Source: Pleodorina starrii (lineage: Eukaryota > Chlorophyta > Chlorophyceae > Chlamydomonadales > Volvocaceae). Taken from it: a stretch of 64,000 nucleotides of DNA. Shown here piece by piece: positions 24,953 through 35,929 of this stretch (within the stretch, counting starts at the first letter, position 1; the number at the start of each line of letters is the position of its first letter). The translations under genes were made by a program, and so were the position numbers. The DNA is taken from positions 372,001 to 436,000 of the forward strand of contig BRXU01000003.1 in assembly GCA_030267565.1 (NCBI GenBank), in the 5' to 3' direction. The notes under the pieces were generated by a model. It searched no databases and had not been told where the DNA came from. It was given only the letters and a program-made list of their open reading frames with translations.

Positions 24953-27755
24953 GCGATCGGCGTGTTATCGGTCCAGAGCGCAGTGCGTGATGCCGGGGAT
25001 TGTAGGGAAAGAGAGGGGTTCTGTGAGTGCGTGGGTTGGGATGTTTCCGTGATTCCGAGCGTCTGACACTGACATGGATGCGGCAGTCAGGTTCTCAGGT
25101 ACCTGCAGCTGCTGGGACGAGCACCTTTTGACACTGACATTATTTTGGACCTCTATTGACACGTTGCATGCAATGGCAGGTAGGTATGACGACTTCCACC
25201 GAGCCCCCGCTGCTTATGGGCCTCATGCGGGTCTCCGGATGTACTTTGCTACGTGCTTAGACTTTTCCTGACACAGTTACCGTATGACGTCTTTAACGTA
25301 GGATTGGGGGGTAGGGAACAACAATGGGGACGCCCACGCTGCAGCGTGTGGGTGTTTCTTGCGGACGCTAGAGCCAGTGTTGGCCTTAACCCGCGAGGGA
25401 CATCTATAGGGTTTTGACGGCAGGGTAAGGGTGGCCCGGCACAACGTTTTCATGGGATAGGCGAGTCTGCTAATATCAGAGCGAAGATATGGTGGACGCG
25501 CAACATGAGACGAAGGGAGAGAGATGTGGGCTGAGAGCAATTTGTTGCATGCCGAGGAAGATAGACCTCGAGCAAGGCAGGTGTGTAAGACAAAAATAGA
25601 CATGTGGTGGTGAGCGGTCGTCTGACTCGGGAAGAGTAGAGTCAACGGGCCAGCAGCTGGCCGTGCACTCCACCAGCGATAGACGGCCAGCGCAGCAGGA
25701 CAACACACCCAGACACAGACAGCACAAGTCAGCCAGTCAGGAAAGAGCGAGCCCATGGGGGGACAGGGCCCAAACAGACCCGCGACCACCGCGGAATCGG
25801 CCATGAGGCTCCCCAATCGGCAACGGGCCCAAGTACAATCCGTTTGGATGGACGACGAGCCCCATCGAGTCCCACTGTTTTCACGGGACTGCCAGGGCTG
25901 CAATCCTGCGAAGCCGCAAACGCGGTCCCAAACGACGCATGCGTCCTCTGCCAACAGAAGCTTAAAATTCAACCCGAGGCTTATCAGTCAATCAGTGTTA
26001 CAGACCGGTCTTTCAGTCCGAGCCGTGCCGAATATGACGGCGGAACAAATACCCCGCCCTTCGGCAGACTTGTCCGTACAGGTAGCAGTTGAATCCTCGA
26101 ACGCGCATCCCCAAAGTACCAAGTCCACTGGAGACCAAAACGAAACCAACGAGAGAAACGAACTCTGCAGCTATATATGATCCTTTGCACATGAACAGCT
26201 CGACCACCACGGCGACGCTCACAGAGGCAAGAGATGGAAGACGACCGCGGGGCGCCGAACACAAGCACCACAGCAGTCGGTCGCAATGTACAGCTTATTG
26301 AGTGCCTGCCGCTGCCCCGGCGGCCCTACCCACCTACCTGCCATTATCGCTTCTCACCCGTCAGGAACGCAATCATCATCATTATCATCACCGTCATCAC
26401 GAGGGTCGCAACCCCCTCCCCACCGGCCGAGGAGCCGTAAAGGTCAGCCTGCCGAAGGCCAGCCGCGAGGAGGCGCATATGCAAGCAAGCATAGCTACGT
26501 GGAGCGTTGATGCCGTGCCCCTGCCCCTTGCCGAGCCACGCACCCCTCCCACTGCACTCCAATCTCGCCACAGGCAGCCGCAGACAATCGCTTCTTTCCG
26601 CCTGGCGGCTCAAATCAGCGGCGCCAGGCCGCGCAAATCGGACACCCTTCTCACCGCACCGCCCAAAGGTGGGTGCCAAGCCGTGCTGTCCCGACTCGCG
26701 CATACTCACGGCGCTGTTGCATAGCGATCCCTCCCTCAAGGCCCTAGCGCTCCGACCGACGCGTCCAAGTGGATAGGGCCGCCACTTAACAAGGCCGCTC
26801 AGCAAACCGCTTCGAGGAGCTTCGGTCGTGCCCGGACCTGTCGGTCGTTTGCGACGAAAAACCCACGACGGCCCTCCCTCTTCTGGCTCCATGCTCCGCG
26901 CGCTGCGCAATGCGTGTGTGCAAGCGAGCGCGCCCGCGCGAATGCAACAATGGCGACGCATAGGGGGCCCCCGCAGCGCCCTCACATTCCGTGCTGCGGG
27001 AACCAACCGTCGTCCCACAAAGTCAATCACACAAGCACCCAGCTCCCAGAGCTACGGCGTCAGCCGCAGCAACCAGCCAGAGAACGAATCCACCAATACC
27101 ATCACAACCACTCGTGTGACTCCTCTGCCGGCTCTTTACCCGGCAATTTGTACTGCTTCCGCAGATCCGCACAGGCTGGCGGCGACGAGCAGCCACTCAT
27201 CTCTTGCACGGAGAGATGCCCTGCCCACCCAGCGGGCCATACCCCGAGTACGCCCTGCCTCCGAAACCAGCCACCCCAGCCCATCGGGCCCGCTGAGACG
27301 AGGCGGTACACCAGACGCGGAGAAGCGCATGGTTCACATCCCGACGCACAGCGACATCAAATTCGGCAGCTGGGGTGCCGAGCACCGCCTTTATGTGCAC
27401 ACATGCCTTGAGGCTTGGGCCAGGCCAGACAGGGCTAGGCGGCGACGCGGAGAGAAATGAAGAGACATCGGCAGCTCGCAAACCCGCCAACGCGAGGGGG
27501 GATGCCAAGCGCTGCGCCAGTCGCCATGCAGAGTCTCACACCGGACACCGGGTCTTCCAAATACTTTTCCCCACCTCACAATCTCCCACAAAATTCCCAA
27601 CAAAAGAATTGAAGTTTCTTCCTGCGGGCTCTCGTGTGCGTGGCACCGACCGACCGCAACCCACCGTTAACTCACCGTTATCCCCTCTCCAAGCCAGCCC
27701 TTCCCCCCGAAAAGCTTCGCCCACACACACCCCAAAAAAGCACCCCGTCGCGCTC
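24953..27755. other. Convergent intergenic region
   Basis: This 2.8-kb gap lies between the 3' ends of HMBS (+) and the sterol desaturase (-). No conserved coding block was found. The segment at 25640-25830 is an inverted copy of the left half of the 19.0-kb repeat. The remainder shows no structure I can name. Confidence 0.55.
25640..25830. repeat. Inverted partial copy of the 19.0-kb repeat
   Basis: The reverse complement aligns with about 18998-19235, sharing blocks such as GACTTGTGCTGTCTGTGTC and GATTGGGGAGCCTCATGGC. It lacks the family-3 insert found in the 19.0-kb copy. Similarity ends after the CAGCAGCTGG block. Confidence 0.75.
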
Positions 27756-29139
27756 TCATTGCTGCTTCTTGCCATCTCCAACGGCAACGCCGGACGGCGC
27801 TGCCCCAAGTCGCCCGGCCGCCTTCTGGTCCGCCTCATACTGCTCCGGCGTGTACAACGAGCCCATTAGCCAGTCCATAAACACAAAGTAGTGTCCGTAG
27901 TTCTTCTTGTAGACGGTGTGGTGAATGGTGTGGTATTTGGCGCCCATGATGGGCCACACGCGACCGTGTAGGTTGTCGTGGATGTTCGCGGTCCAGACGC
28001 CGGTGGCGAAGAGCAGGATCTCGTGCGTCAGAAAGTGCATGGGGCAGTACAAGAGGGTCCAGGTGTAGGGGATGGCCTGGATGATGCCGTCGATGGGGTG
28101 GAAGGCCAGACCGGCAAAGGGCGACAGCGTATGCTCCTTGTTGTATTTGTGGTGGTCGTTGTGGAGGTACCTGAAGGGAAGGGAAGGGAAGGGAAGAACG
28201 CGGAGGGAGAGAGTGAGAGGGAGGCGAAACAGGGGCGAGAGTGCGAGGGCGAGTGGGACATTTATTTGGTCGTGTCGTGTCAATCGGGCGTGTGACATTT
28301 GGGCATGTGAGTACCAATACACATCGCACGGCAGCCCCAGCCCCAGCCTCACCCCTGCCCGCCCCCACACCCACTTGTAGGCCCACTTAATGTCGTGAAG
28401 CAGCCGGTGATTCCAGTACACGCCGAATTCCACCGATGCCATGTACAAGAAAAAGTAGAGGACGTAGGCGGGCAGGCCCACGTTTTCTACGCGGGGATAC
28501 GCGCGTGTCCAGCCCTTCTCCGCCGCAAACTCCGTCACGGTCGGGAGCAGGGAGTACAGCGGCATGGCAAGGTTGGATACCTGCGGGGGACGGGGGACGG
28601 GGTCGGCGGCGTGAGGAAAGCGGAGGATTGGAGGGCGGAAAAGCCGGAATGGTAAGGGGCCGCCACCACAGGAAGCGCGACATGGTGGGACGTAAAGAGG
28701 GAGGGATGCTTGGCCGCGCCGCGAAATCCAGGATGGTACAGAATGGAGAGAGAGGGCAACCCTCGCGAGGGATACGTCGGGTTTGCGGAAACATGGCCAC
28801 GAGGTTCAATGGGTACGGCGAAGGCACGGGGCCAGGCCGTACGCTCACCACTACCCCCGGCTGCCTTACCCAAATTTGCTCTGCAACATCCTTGAACGCG
28901 GGAATGGTGCCCGGCTCAAAGAGCTTGTCGCCAAAGCAAAAGTAAATGTAGTAGCTCCAAATGGCGCCGATGCCGAAATACACCGCGGCGCAAAGTATCC
29001 AGCACCGCAAAAATGTCTGCCAAAAATGGGGGATTTGCTCGCGAATGCTGTCGGGGAATATCCACATGACGAGACTGTTCTTCCATACGTTCTCCTCCTT
29101 AAGGAGCCGGAGGCGCTCCTCCTGGGGCATGTCCGCCAT
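27756..29139 (-). CDS. ERG3: Sterol C5-desaturase (ERG3/STE1 family)
   Basis: Three minus-strand exons (29139-28870, 28580-28375, 28170-27756) encode 296 residues, close to plant C5-desaturases (about 280). The enzyme is an ER-membrane di-iron oxidase of the fatty acid hydroxylase superfamily that adds the C5(6) double bond to delta-7 sterols. Three histidine boxes are visible: HRLLH (148-152), HNDHH (162-166) and HTIHH (239-243). Blocks such as LSPFAGLAFHP and WTANIHD match the plant enzyme closely. Hydrophobic stretches flank them. The ATG at 29139 gives a family-like N terminus. The frame also stays open upstream to an acceptor at 29173 that could join an exon at 29663-29431 encoding a signal-like segment. 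Intron 2 begins with a GAAGG repeat. The gene is divergent from the SET gene and convergent with HMBS. Confidence 0.93.
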
Positions 29140-30190
29140 CGACGCAAAAGACGAGAACCAGTCCCGGACGCCGCTGCACAAGGACAGGGGGGAAGAAGTG
29201 ACTCTATATAACAAGAAGCGCAGCGTAACGGCCGCGGAATAACGTCGTGTCAAACCTTGACCAACGCGAGAGACTTCGCGCGCTGTGCGGACGTTTCGCC
29301 ACGCGATGGACATATGTCCCGGCCCAATTCAAACAGGGCCGCCACCCCTGACCACGTGCTATGACAACCGCTGCGAAAGCGGGTGAATCCCTGACCACGG
29401 TTCTGACGGCATCTGCCGCGTCCCCCGTACCTGAACAGCGCCCCAGAGTGACCGGTAACTAGCAGAGTCGAGTGCTTTGCATGCAACGCCTGCAGCGATA
29501 CAGCTAGAAACGTTTGGTCGAGCCACGGACGCTGAACTCCTGATCGTCCGCTCTTGCCACACACCTCCACTGGTTTCGCGTCATGTGTCAAAAGGTTGCT
29601 AGAAGCGAGGACGGCGCTAAATATAGCTACAAATAAGAGCGACCGAGTGAGAGTGCTAGCCATCCTGTCGACGGCGGGCCGACTTGGCCCTTTGATTGTG
29701 TTGGAGTATGAGCGGTCGGCGACAGCCACTTCGTTGGGAGAGCAATGGGTCAATAATTTGAGCGAACGATGGCTTATGGACACGTACTAATCAATGTGAC
29801 ACATCTGTACCTACTTCTCTGCGGTCGGTCTATTCCGCCAGGTGCGGTCGACTTCCGTACATGTACACCAGTACCGCATTTTCCCCGCCTCGGTCAGGAT
29901 TTCAAAATTCGGAGTGATTTGCTAATGCTGGTACATGGGATTGGTGCTGCGCGGCACCGAACGGACACGTAACGCGTATATACACGATTTTCGCAGTGTT
30001 TCTAGCCTCTATCCGGCCTGCCAAAGATTACAGCGTTCAAGACGCCTACATTTTTATTGCGCTGCTGAGTTCAGCCTAAGGCCAAGCTCCGATAATAGCC
30101 GCCAAAGAAAAAGTTACGGGGTCGAATTGCCTTTATTAAGCATCCTTCATTTCGCCCGCAGCTAAAGCACCGCAGATATAGCGGACAATC
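29140..30190. other. Divergent promoter region, ERG3 and SET genes
   Basis: About 1 kb separates the two divergent coding starts. It should contain both 5' UTRs and promoters. A possible extra 5' exon of the desaturase (29663-29431, minus strand) begins with an ATG and encodes a Leu/Val/Phe/Ala-rich, signal-peptide-like N terminus; its donor CAG|GTACGG is in phase with the acceptor at 29173. If that exon is real, the shared promoter shrinks to about 530 bp. Confidence 0.5.
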
Positions 30191-33100
30191 ATGCAGCAGT
30201 GCTGGCGAATACCTGCTGGAGGCGTCTTTGGGCGTGCGGAGACGGGTCATCGCAGGCCCAGCCGGAGCCCAGCCCTCCAGGCGTTTGCGAAGCTCAAATA
30301 CAAGGCTAACATTGCACAGAACCACTCCCGCAAGTCAGCATGGACCAACATCGACTACGACAGGCTGTACACGCAGCCCTCGTACAATCCCGGCCGTCAG
30401 CTGGGCTCCGTCAAACTGCAGCCCATACCAGGTAGCGATCGAGGCGTGGCGGCTAACAGTGTGTGCCCGCGTGGAGGCGGGGGTGGCTCGCTTGGTGGTG
30501 GTGCTGGTGGTGGTGATGGAGGGGGATCCACGAGATTCCCTACGCATCTCACATCGCAGGTCGCGGGCGCGGTCTGGTGGCCCAGCGGGATATCCCCCTC
30601 GCGGAGACGGTGCTGCTGTCTGAGGCGGTGGGGGGCGTCCTGAGTGGGCCGGAGGGCACCGAGCTGCGGCCTCAGCACCTGGCGGACCACCTGGCAGCGC
30701 TGCAGCGGGCAGGGGCGCTGGGGCAGCCGGACAGGTGGGTGTGGGTGACTGGGTGTGGGTGGCTGGCTGGAGGCAGCGTGGGTGGGCAGGGGCGCTGGGG
30801 CAGCCGGACAGGTGGGTGGGTGAACAGGCTGGGAGATGGAGGTGTTTGCTGGAAACCTAACCGTGAAGCGGTGGGGCAGCATTAGGCGGGAGGGCTAGGA
30901 CTGGCGGATGGGTGGGTGGGTGGGTGGGTGGGGGCTCGGGAAGGCTGGAGCCCGGGGGGCCGCGGAGAGAGGAACGGGTGGAATGTGTGTGTGTGTGTGG
31001 AGCGCACGTGTCTTGCGTCGTACAACGGAGGGGCTTGCGGGCCGTCAGCGTTTGCCTGCCCGCTTTGCCACTCGCCACTCACCGCCACCACTCATCATCA
31101 TAACTACTACTGCCGATCACCACTACTGCCGTGCGCTGATCCGCCACCGTCGCTGTCGGCTGACACCCCGACGCCGACGCCACCGCAGGGCCCGTCTGCG
31201 GCTGCTGTACGATGGGTCCGCAGCCGACTCGCCGATGGCGCTCCGGAACCGCGCGGCCTCTCTGGACGACTTTCGCAAACTGGAGGACAAGCTGCGGCGG
31301 GTGGCGGAAGCGCCGAAGAAGGCCAAGGGGAAGGGTTTCGGAGCGCCGGCGGCGGCGGCGGCGGCAGGGGCTGCTGGGCAGGCGGGCAGCGGCATTGATA
31401 CGGGTGAGGGTGAAGGGGGGACGGGCGGCTGTCTTCTCGGCGGCATCGTGGCGGCCAATTGGGTTTTAGGGTTTTAAGGTTTTCCCGTTCCAATGTTGCG
31501 ATGCGCGGGTAGTTCCGGTTGCTGGGGTCTATGTTGGGCTCTCAGCTGCCGCCACCCCTTTAGGACTACATGTTCTACATCCGTACGTGCCTCCGCTTCG
31601 GCATCGCTTTTACTAGCCCTTGAGAGCAGCTTGGCAGCTGGGGAGGTAATGGAAATGACATAACTCACTCGCTCGCTCGCTCGCTCAACCCTCTGGTGGA
31701 GTGTTGAGGGCCCACGGGGGCCGCGGCTCCGCTCCACTTCGCTCCACTATGTTGTGTTGTGTTGTGCGCCGTTCAGTTGATCCATCCTGGCCTCCCTCCT
31801 CCCTCCCCCGCCGCCTCGTGCACCACATGCGCACAAAAACACACGACACGCAACATACGCGCGGCCATGACACGAACAACGCGGTACGTCTACGACACGG
31901 TACGGCACGTTGTACGGCAGTGACCCTGGGCGAGGCCCCGCTGGAGGGCGAGGAGCTGTCGCGGCTTGCGTCCTTGAACGCCTGGGGCAACTCGTTTGGG
32001 GAGCTGGGGGCGAGTGCACTGAGGGGGGAGGCGTCGGAGGCGGTTATTGGTGAGGCGGAGGGGGAGAGGAGGGGCGGGAGGAGGGGCGGGGAGGAGGGAG
32101 GGGAGGAGCGGGAGGAGGGAGGGAGGGAAAAGGCACGAACAGGCAGCGAAAGGGACTGAGGGGGAGGAGGGAGTGGGGTTTAGGAAAGGAGTCGGAACAG
32201 GCAACGCTGATTAGGGGGAGGGGAGGCGGGGGAATCAGGGAGAGCAACGGGGGGCGAAGGGAGGAAAGCGGTAACCAGCTTGGACCTGGGCCGGCCGACC
32301 CAGTAGCTGTCAGAAGCTGTCTCCTTGGTGTGATGAGACCGCCTCGGTCGCAGATGAAGAGATGATCCACCGGCCGACATCCCAGGCGGGTTGCGACCCA
32401 CATCCCACATCCGCCCCGTCCTGTTCCTTTACCGTGCACGGGCTCCGGCTTAGACGTGGATAACTCCCCTCCTCACCACCAGTCCCATCCGCTGTGCTGA
32501 TCTGTTTCCCTTGTTGTACACCTCCCGCCCTCCCTCCCTCCATTCATCCGCCGCCCCTTCCCGTCCCCTTCCCACCGCCGCCCGCCCTCCATCACCACAC
32601 CACGTCACGTCACGTCATATCACTCGTCACACCACACACCTCACACCACATCACACGTCACTTCACATCACACACGACACACGTCACACCACACCTCACA
32701 CCCCACCCGCCACCCGCCACCCAGGCATCTGGCCGGAGTTTGCGCTTGTGAACCACGCGTGTGCGCCCAACACGACCGCCTTTGCGGTGGGGCAGCGGCT
32801 GCTGCTGCAGGTGGGGGCTTGGGGGTGGGGGGGAGGAGGGGTGTGGAAGGGGGGCTGGGGCTTTGGGGGGCGTGAAGAGGTGGGGGGTTGCACTGGGTTC
32901 AGTGGGAGGGGAGGGAGGGCTGGGCGCAGTGGCTGGTTGGGGGTGGGGGCTGGGTGGCTCGTGAGTGAGTGTTGGCTGCCGGCTTTGATGCGGGGGAAGG
33001 GAGAGGGGGGGGGCCGGCTAGTCGTACCCCCGAAACATGGCGAACCCTTCCCGCCTCCCTCCCTCCATCGCAAACCCTCCCTCCCTCCCTGCCTCCGCTC

Positions 33101-35929
33101 CTTCGCTGCGGTATCTTTTTTCCCTCCCGCCCTGCCCCTCTCCCCCACTCCCTCCCTCTCTCCCTCCCTCGTGAGGGGGGTCGCTGCAGCAAATCCACCA
33201 GATCCAACGGTCCAACGACGCATTGCGCTCCCCCTCACCCCCCCTCCCTTGTAAAGGAGCATATCACTCCCTGAACCCCCTCCCCCCTCCCCCCCCCCCA
33301 GGCGGTGCGCGACATTCCCCGCGGCGGCGAGGTGACGACCTCCTACCTGGCGGAGATGGCCCTGGCCCCCCTGGAGCGACGGAGGGAGTGGCTGCGGGGC
33401 GCATACGGCTTTGAGTGCGCATGCGAGCGCTGCACGGTACGGAGCGGAGTGGAAAATGGGCAAAGCGGCTGGGGCTGGGAGGTGGGGGCTGGGAGGTGGG
33501 GCTGTGATGGGTGGGGTGGGAAAGGCTTGGGGGTGGTGTTGTCGCGTGGAAAGGAAACAGAGCAGAGCTGTCCCAAGCCCGCAGAGCCGCCCCAAGGCCA
33601 ACAGAGCCAAACGAGGGCAAACGGGGCGCACACAGCCGACTGCCGACTGCCCTGATCCACTGCTGCTGCTGCCGCTGCCGGTGGAAACCCCCTCCTCCCC
33701 CTCCCCCTCCTGCTCTCTGAGAACCCTCCTCCTCCGCCGCCCCCTCATTGTGTTATACAAGGGAGCATATCACTTCCTGACCCCCTCTGTGGGTAACCCG
33801 GACCCCTGTGGGTAACCCGGACCCCTGTGTTCGCAGGCCGAGGCCTCGGTGCCTCCCGCCGTGTCGGCTGCCGTGGATGCCGCCTACGCGGCTGCCTCCA
33901 GCGAGGAGGCGCGGGCCCTGGCGGGGCAGGCGGCGGGCAGGTCGGACCGGGGGGCGTTGGCGCCGTTGGAGGCGGCGGTGGCGGCGGCGGTGGAGGCGCT
34001 TGAGGAGGCCATGCAGGAGGCGGGGCTGGAGGAGCAGGTGGGGGCGGAGGCGGAGGCGGGGGGTGGGGGGTGGGGGGGGTGGGGGGGTAGACGGTGCGCA
34101 TGAGCGGGTTGGGTTTGGTGTGTGGGTAAGGCAGGCGGACCTCGGGTGCAGATGGTCGGGCTGAGCTGACGGGTTGGTGTGTGGTGTGTGGTATTGATCA
34201 GGAGCTCGCGAAATTCGTCGGTCGAGGTCGAGGTCGAGTCCGCATGTCAATCCCCTCGTTCACCCTCACCCACGCATCCACGCACCCACCCAACCGCCTT
34301 CCATTTACCGTTATCGGGCTCCGGCCTGTCCTAAATCCTATTCGTGGGTAACCCACCCACCCCCCTTCTCCGTCCCTCCGCTGCGGTTACAACTTCCCTC
34401 TTTTTTACCCCCTTCCCTCTTTCTTAACCCCGTCACCCCTCTCCCCGGGCTCCGGCCTATACGTGGATACCCCCTTCCCTCCCTTCCCTGCAGCTGCGCG
34501 CCTGGCTCCGTGCATCCGCCTACAACGCCTACTACACCCGGGCGGCCATCCGGGACCTGCCCGAGGGCGGGGCGGGGCCGGGGGGGCTGCTGTTCGGGTC
34601 CAGGGGGGCCACCGCCAAGGCGCCCTTCAGCGACCCGGAAGTGCCAGCCGGCCTGGCGGCGGTGGTTTCGGAGGTTGCGGCGGGTGCGTTTGTCTCTCTC
34701 CCGCTCAGCGGAGGATGTGGCGGTGGCGGCGGGTTGGGGGGAAGGAGGGCGCGAGGGCCTCCCCCCCCCCCCCCGCCTCGGCTGTGTCCTGATGGCGGTG
34801 TTCAGTGCCAACAATACGGTAGCCCCTCTTGCGGAGGTGTGCCCCGTGGCTGTTGTGCCCTTTCTGCTCTGTCGTCCATTTGTGGCCCCGATCGGCTCCG
34901 CCCTCCGAAACCACCCCTCCAGCCCCCGACCGCTTGTCGCTCCGAAACACCACCGCACCACCGTGTCTGCCCGCCGCACTTGCATTGGCGCCAGCCCCGC
35001 CAGCCCCCCCGCTTGCCTGCCGCGCCGCGCCGTGCCACGCCTCTGCCAACAAAACCCGTACAATTGTCGTACGTTTGATTTTTTTTTGTACAGGCTCTGA
35101 CCTGCACCTCTTCCTGACGCTGGAGGCGCTGTCTCGCAGCGCCGAGGCCTTTCCCCGAGATGACCCGCGGGTCGTTGAGGCCACCAAGACCTGCCTGCAC
35201 GCGCACATCCTGCGCTACGGCCGCACCTCGGACGATGTGCTGAAGCAGCTGGTGCAGGCGCGCATCGCCCACCCGCACTACCTGGGACGGTGAGCCACTT
35301 GAGGCATTTGAATTTGGGTTTGGGGTTTGGGGCAGTAAAAAGGAAATACGGTATCGCAGCGGAGACGTTTGGGGCGGGTGGGGAGGGCAGCACACAGAAG
35401 ATGCCGTACCGCAGCGGAGGGACGGGGAGGGGCGGGGTCGAGGGAGGGAGGGAGGGAGGGAGGGGGCATGTGTTTGCATGTGAGCGTGTGTGTGTGTGAC
35501 GTTAAGTCCCTGTGTGTGTGGATGCGGATGTGCATACGTATTATGTGCATGTGTGATGTTGCATAGCCCGCAGGGCCTCAGGCTGTGTATGTGTATGTGC
35601 TGCGCCTTCAAGTTTACCCGACCAATCTGATCTGAACACTGCTCAACGCTCGCCCCCACGTCTCCGCATCTCCCACGCCCTGCCACAGCATCTCCCTTGC
35701 ATCATCTCAGCAGCAGCAGCAGCAGGAACCAGACTCGAGCAACGCGCAGCAGTCGGGCCAATCGCGGCCGGGCGACGCCGGGTCGTTGGTTTCGGAGCCG
35801 CTGCTTGGCTCGGCCGCCTGGGTGGCGGCCAGTCCGGTGCAGCTGCGGGACGCGGCGGCGGCAGCGGCGGCGGAGCTGGCGGCGGGGATGGGGACGGGGC
35901 AGGCGGCGGCGGCCCCGGGCGGCGTGTAG
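30191..35929 (+). CDS. SET-domain protein, SMYD-like, no MYND finger seen
   Basis: Ten exons (30191-30431, 30560-30734, 31189-31403, 31921-32049, 32725-32810, 33302-33436, 33837-34037, 34494-34683, 35094-35289, 35689-35929) encode 602 residues. The start of the SET domain is GRGLVAQRDIP (exon 2). A basic/Gly/Ala-rich insert follows where SMYD proteins often carry the MYND finger, but no MYND cysteines are visible. The AdoMet-binding NHACAPN (263-269), the later GGEVTTSYL (with Tyr297) and the post-SET cysteines 321/323/326 are intact. So a protein-lysine methyltransferase is likely; its substrate is unknown. The C-terminal half is helical and TPR-like, ending in a Gln/Ala-rich tail. The ATG at 30191 gives an Arg-rich N terminus that could be a targeting sequence. 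Introns 4, 5, 6, 7 and 9 carry the dispersed repeat families. Motif exons are secure; the middle exons (3, 4, 7) are less so. Confidence 0.87.
30707..30816. repeat. Duplicated exon end and splice donor
   Basis: The last 28 bases of SET exon 2 plus its donor (30707-30739) are repeated 77 bp downstream (30784-30816) within intron 2, including an identical CAG|GTGGGT. Use of the second donor would add 77 nt and shift the frame, so the upstream donor must be the productive one. Confidence 0.9.
31458..31479. repeat. Interstitial telomere-like TTTTAGGG units
   Basis: GGGTTTTAGGGTTTTAAGG, about two units of the Chlamydomonas-type telomere repeat TTTTAGGG, lies in SET intron 3. Two units may well be chance. 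Confidence 0.5.
31666..31687. repeat. (CTCG)n microsatellite
   Basis: Five consecutive CTCG-type units lie in intron 3 of the SET gene. No function is seen. Confidence 0.85.
32428..32470 (+). repeat. Family-3 intronic repeat (SET intron 4)
   Basis: It reads TTTACCGTGCACGGGCTCCG, then GCTTAGACGTGGATAACTCC, followed by C-rich sequence. It matches the intergenic insert at 19075-19128 and the two copies in SET intron 7. Confidence 0.75.
32590..32720. repeat. CAC/CGTCA-rich simple sequence
   Basis: This imperfect array of CACGTCA, CACACC and CATCAC units occupies the end of SET intron 4 and supplies the pyrimidine/CA-rich stretch before the acceptor at 32724. Confidence 0.8.
33101..33128 (+). 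repeat. Family-2 intronic repeat (SET intron 5)
   Basis: It contains TTCGCTGCGGTATCTTTTTT followed by CCCTCCC. It lies in forward orientation about 175-200 bp upstream of the exon 6 acceptor. Confidence 0.7.
33254..33280 (+). repeat. Family-1 intronic repeat (SET intron 5)
   Basis: It contains AGGAGCATATCACTCCCTGA followed by a C tract that runs directly into the exon 6 acceptor at 33301. Confidence 0.85.
33754..33785 (+). repeat. Family-1 intronic repeat (SET intron 6)
   Basis: It contains GGAGCATATCACTTCCTGAC followed by CCCC, then two copies of a 20-bp GGGTAACCCGGACCCCTGTG unit, then the exon 7 acceptor at 33836. Confidence 0.85.
34304..34366 (+). repeat. Family-3 intronic repeat (SET intron 7, copy 1)
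   Basis: It contains TTTACCGTTATCGGGCTCCG and, after a diverged middle, CGTGGGTAACCCACCC. It is a degenerate member of the family, adjacent to a family-2 copy. Confidence 0.6.
34371..34412 (+). repeat. Family-2 intronic repeat (SET intron 7)
   Basis: It contains CCTCCGCTGCGGTTACAACT and then CCCTCTTTTTTACCCCC. It is in forward orientation in the acceptor half of the intron. Confidence 0.65.
34446..34480 (+). repeat. Family-3 intronic repeat (SET intron 7, copy 2)
   Basis: It contains GGGCTCCGGCCTATACGTGG, then ATACCCCC. It lies 13 bp upstream of the exon 8 acceptor and is nearly identical to the core at 19093-19112. Confidence 0.85.
35333..35420 (-). repeat. Two reverse family-2 repeats (SET intron 9)
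   Basis: The reverse complement of 35333-35368 gives CGTCTCCGCTGCGATACCGT and then a T-rich run; a second, shorter reverse copy lies at 35395-35420. Both sit in the donor half of the intron, the first about 45 bp after the exon 9 donor. Confidence 0.7.

Noticed and set aside
31458..31479. Interstitial telomere as a chromosome-fusion mark
   Set aside because: Only about two imperfect TTTTAGGG units are present, too few to distinguish from chance.
32696..33760. 354-codon minus-strand open frame
   Set aside because: It is antisense to SET exons 5-6 and their repeat-rich introns; the conserved NHACAPN and CACERC motifs are on the plus strand.
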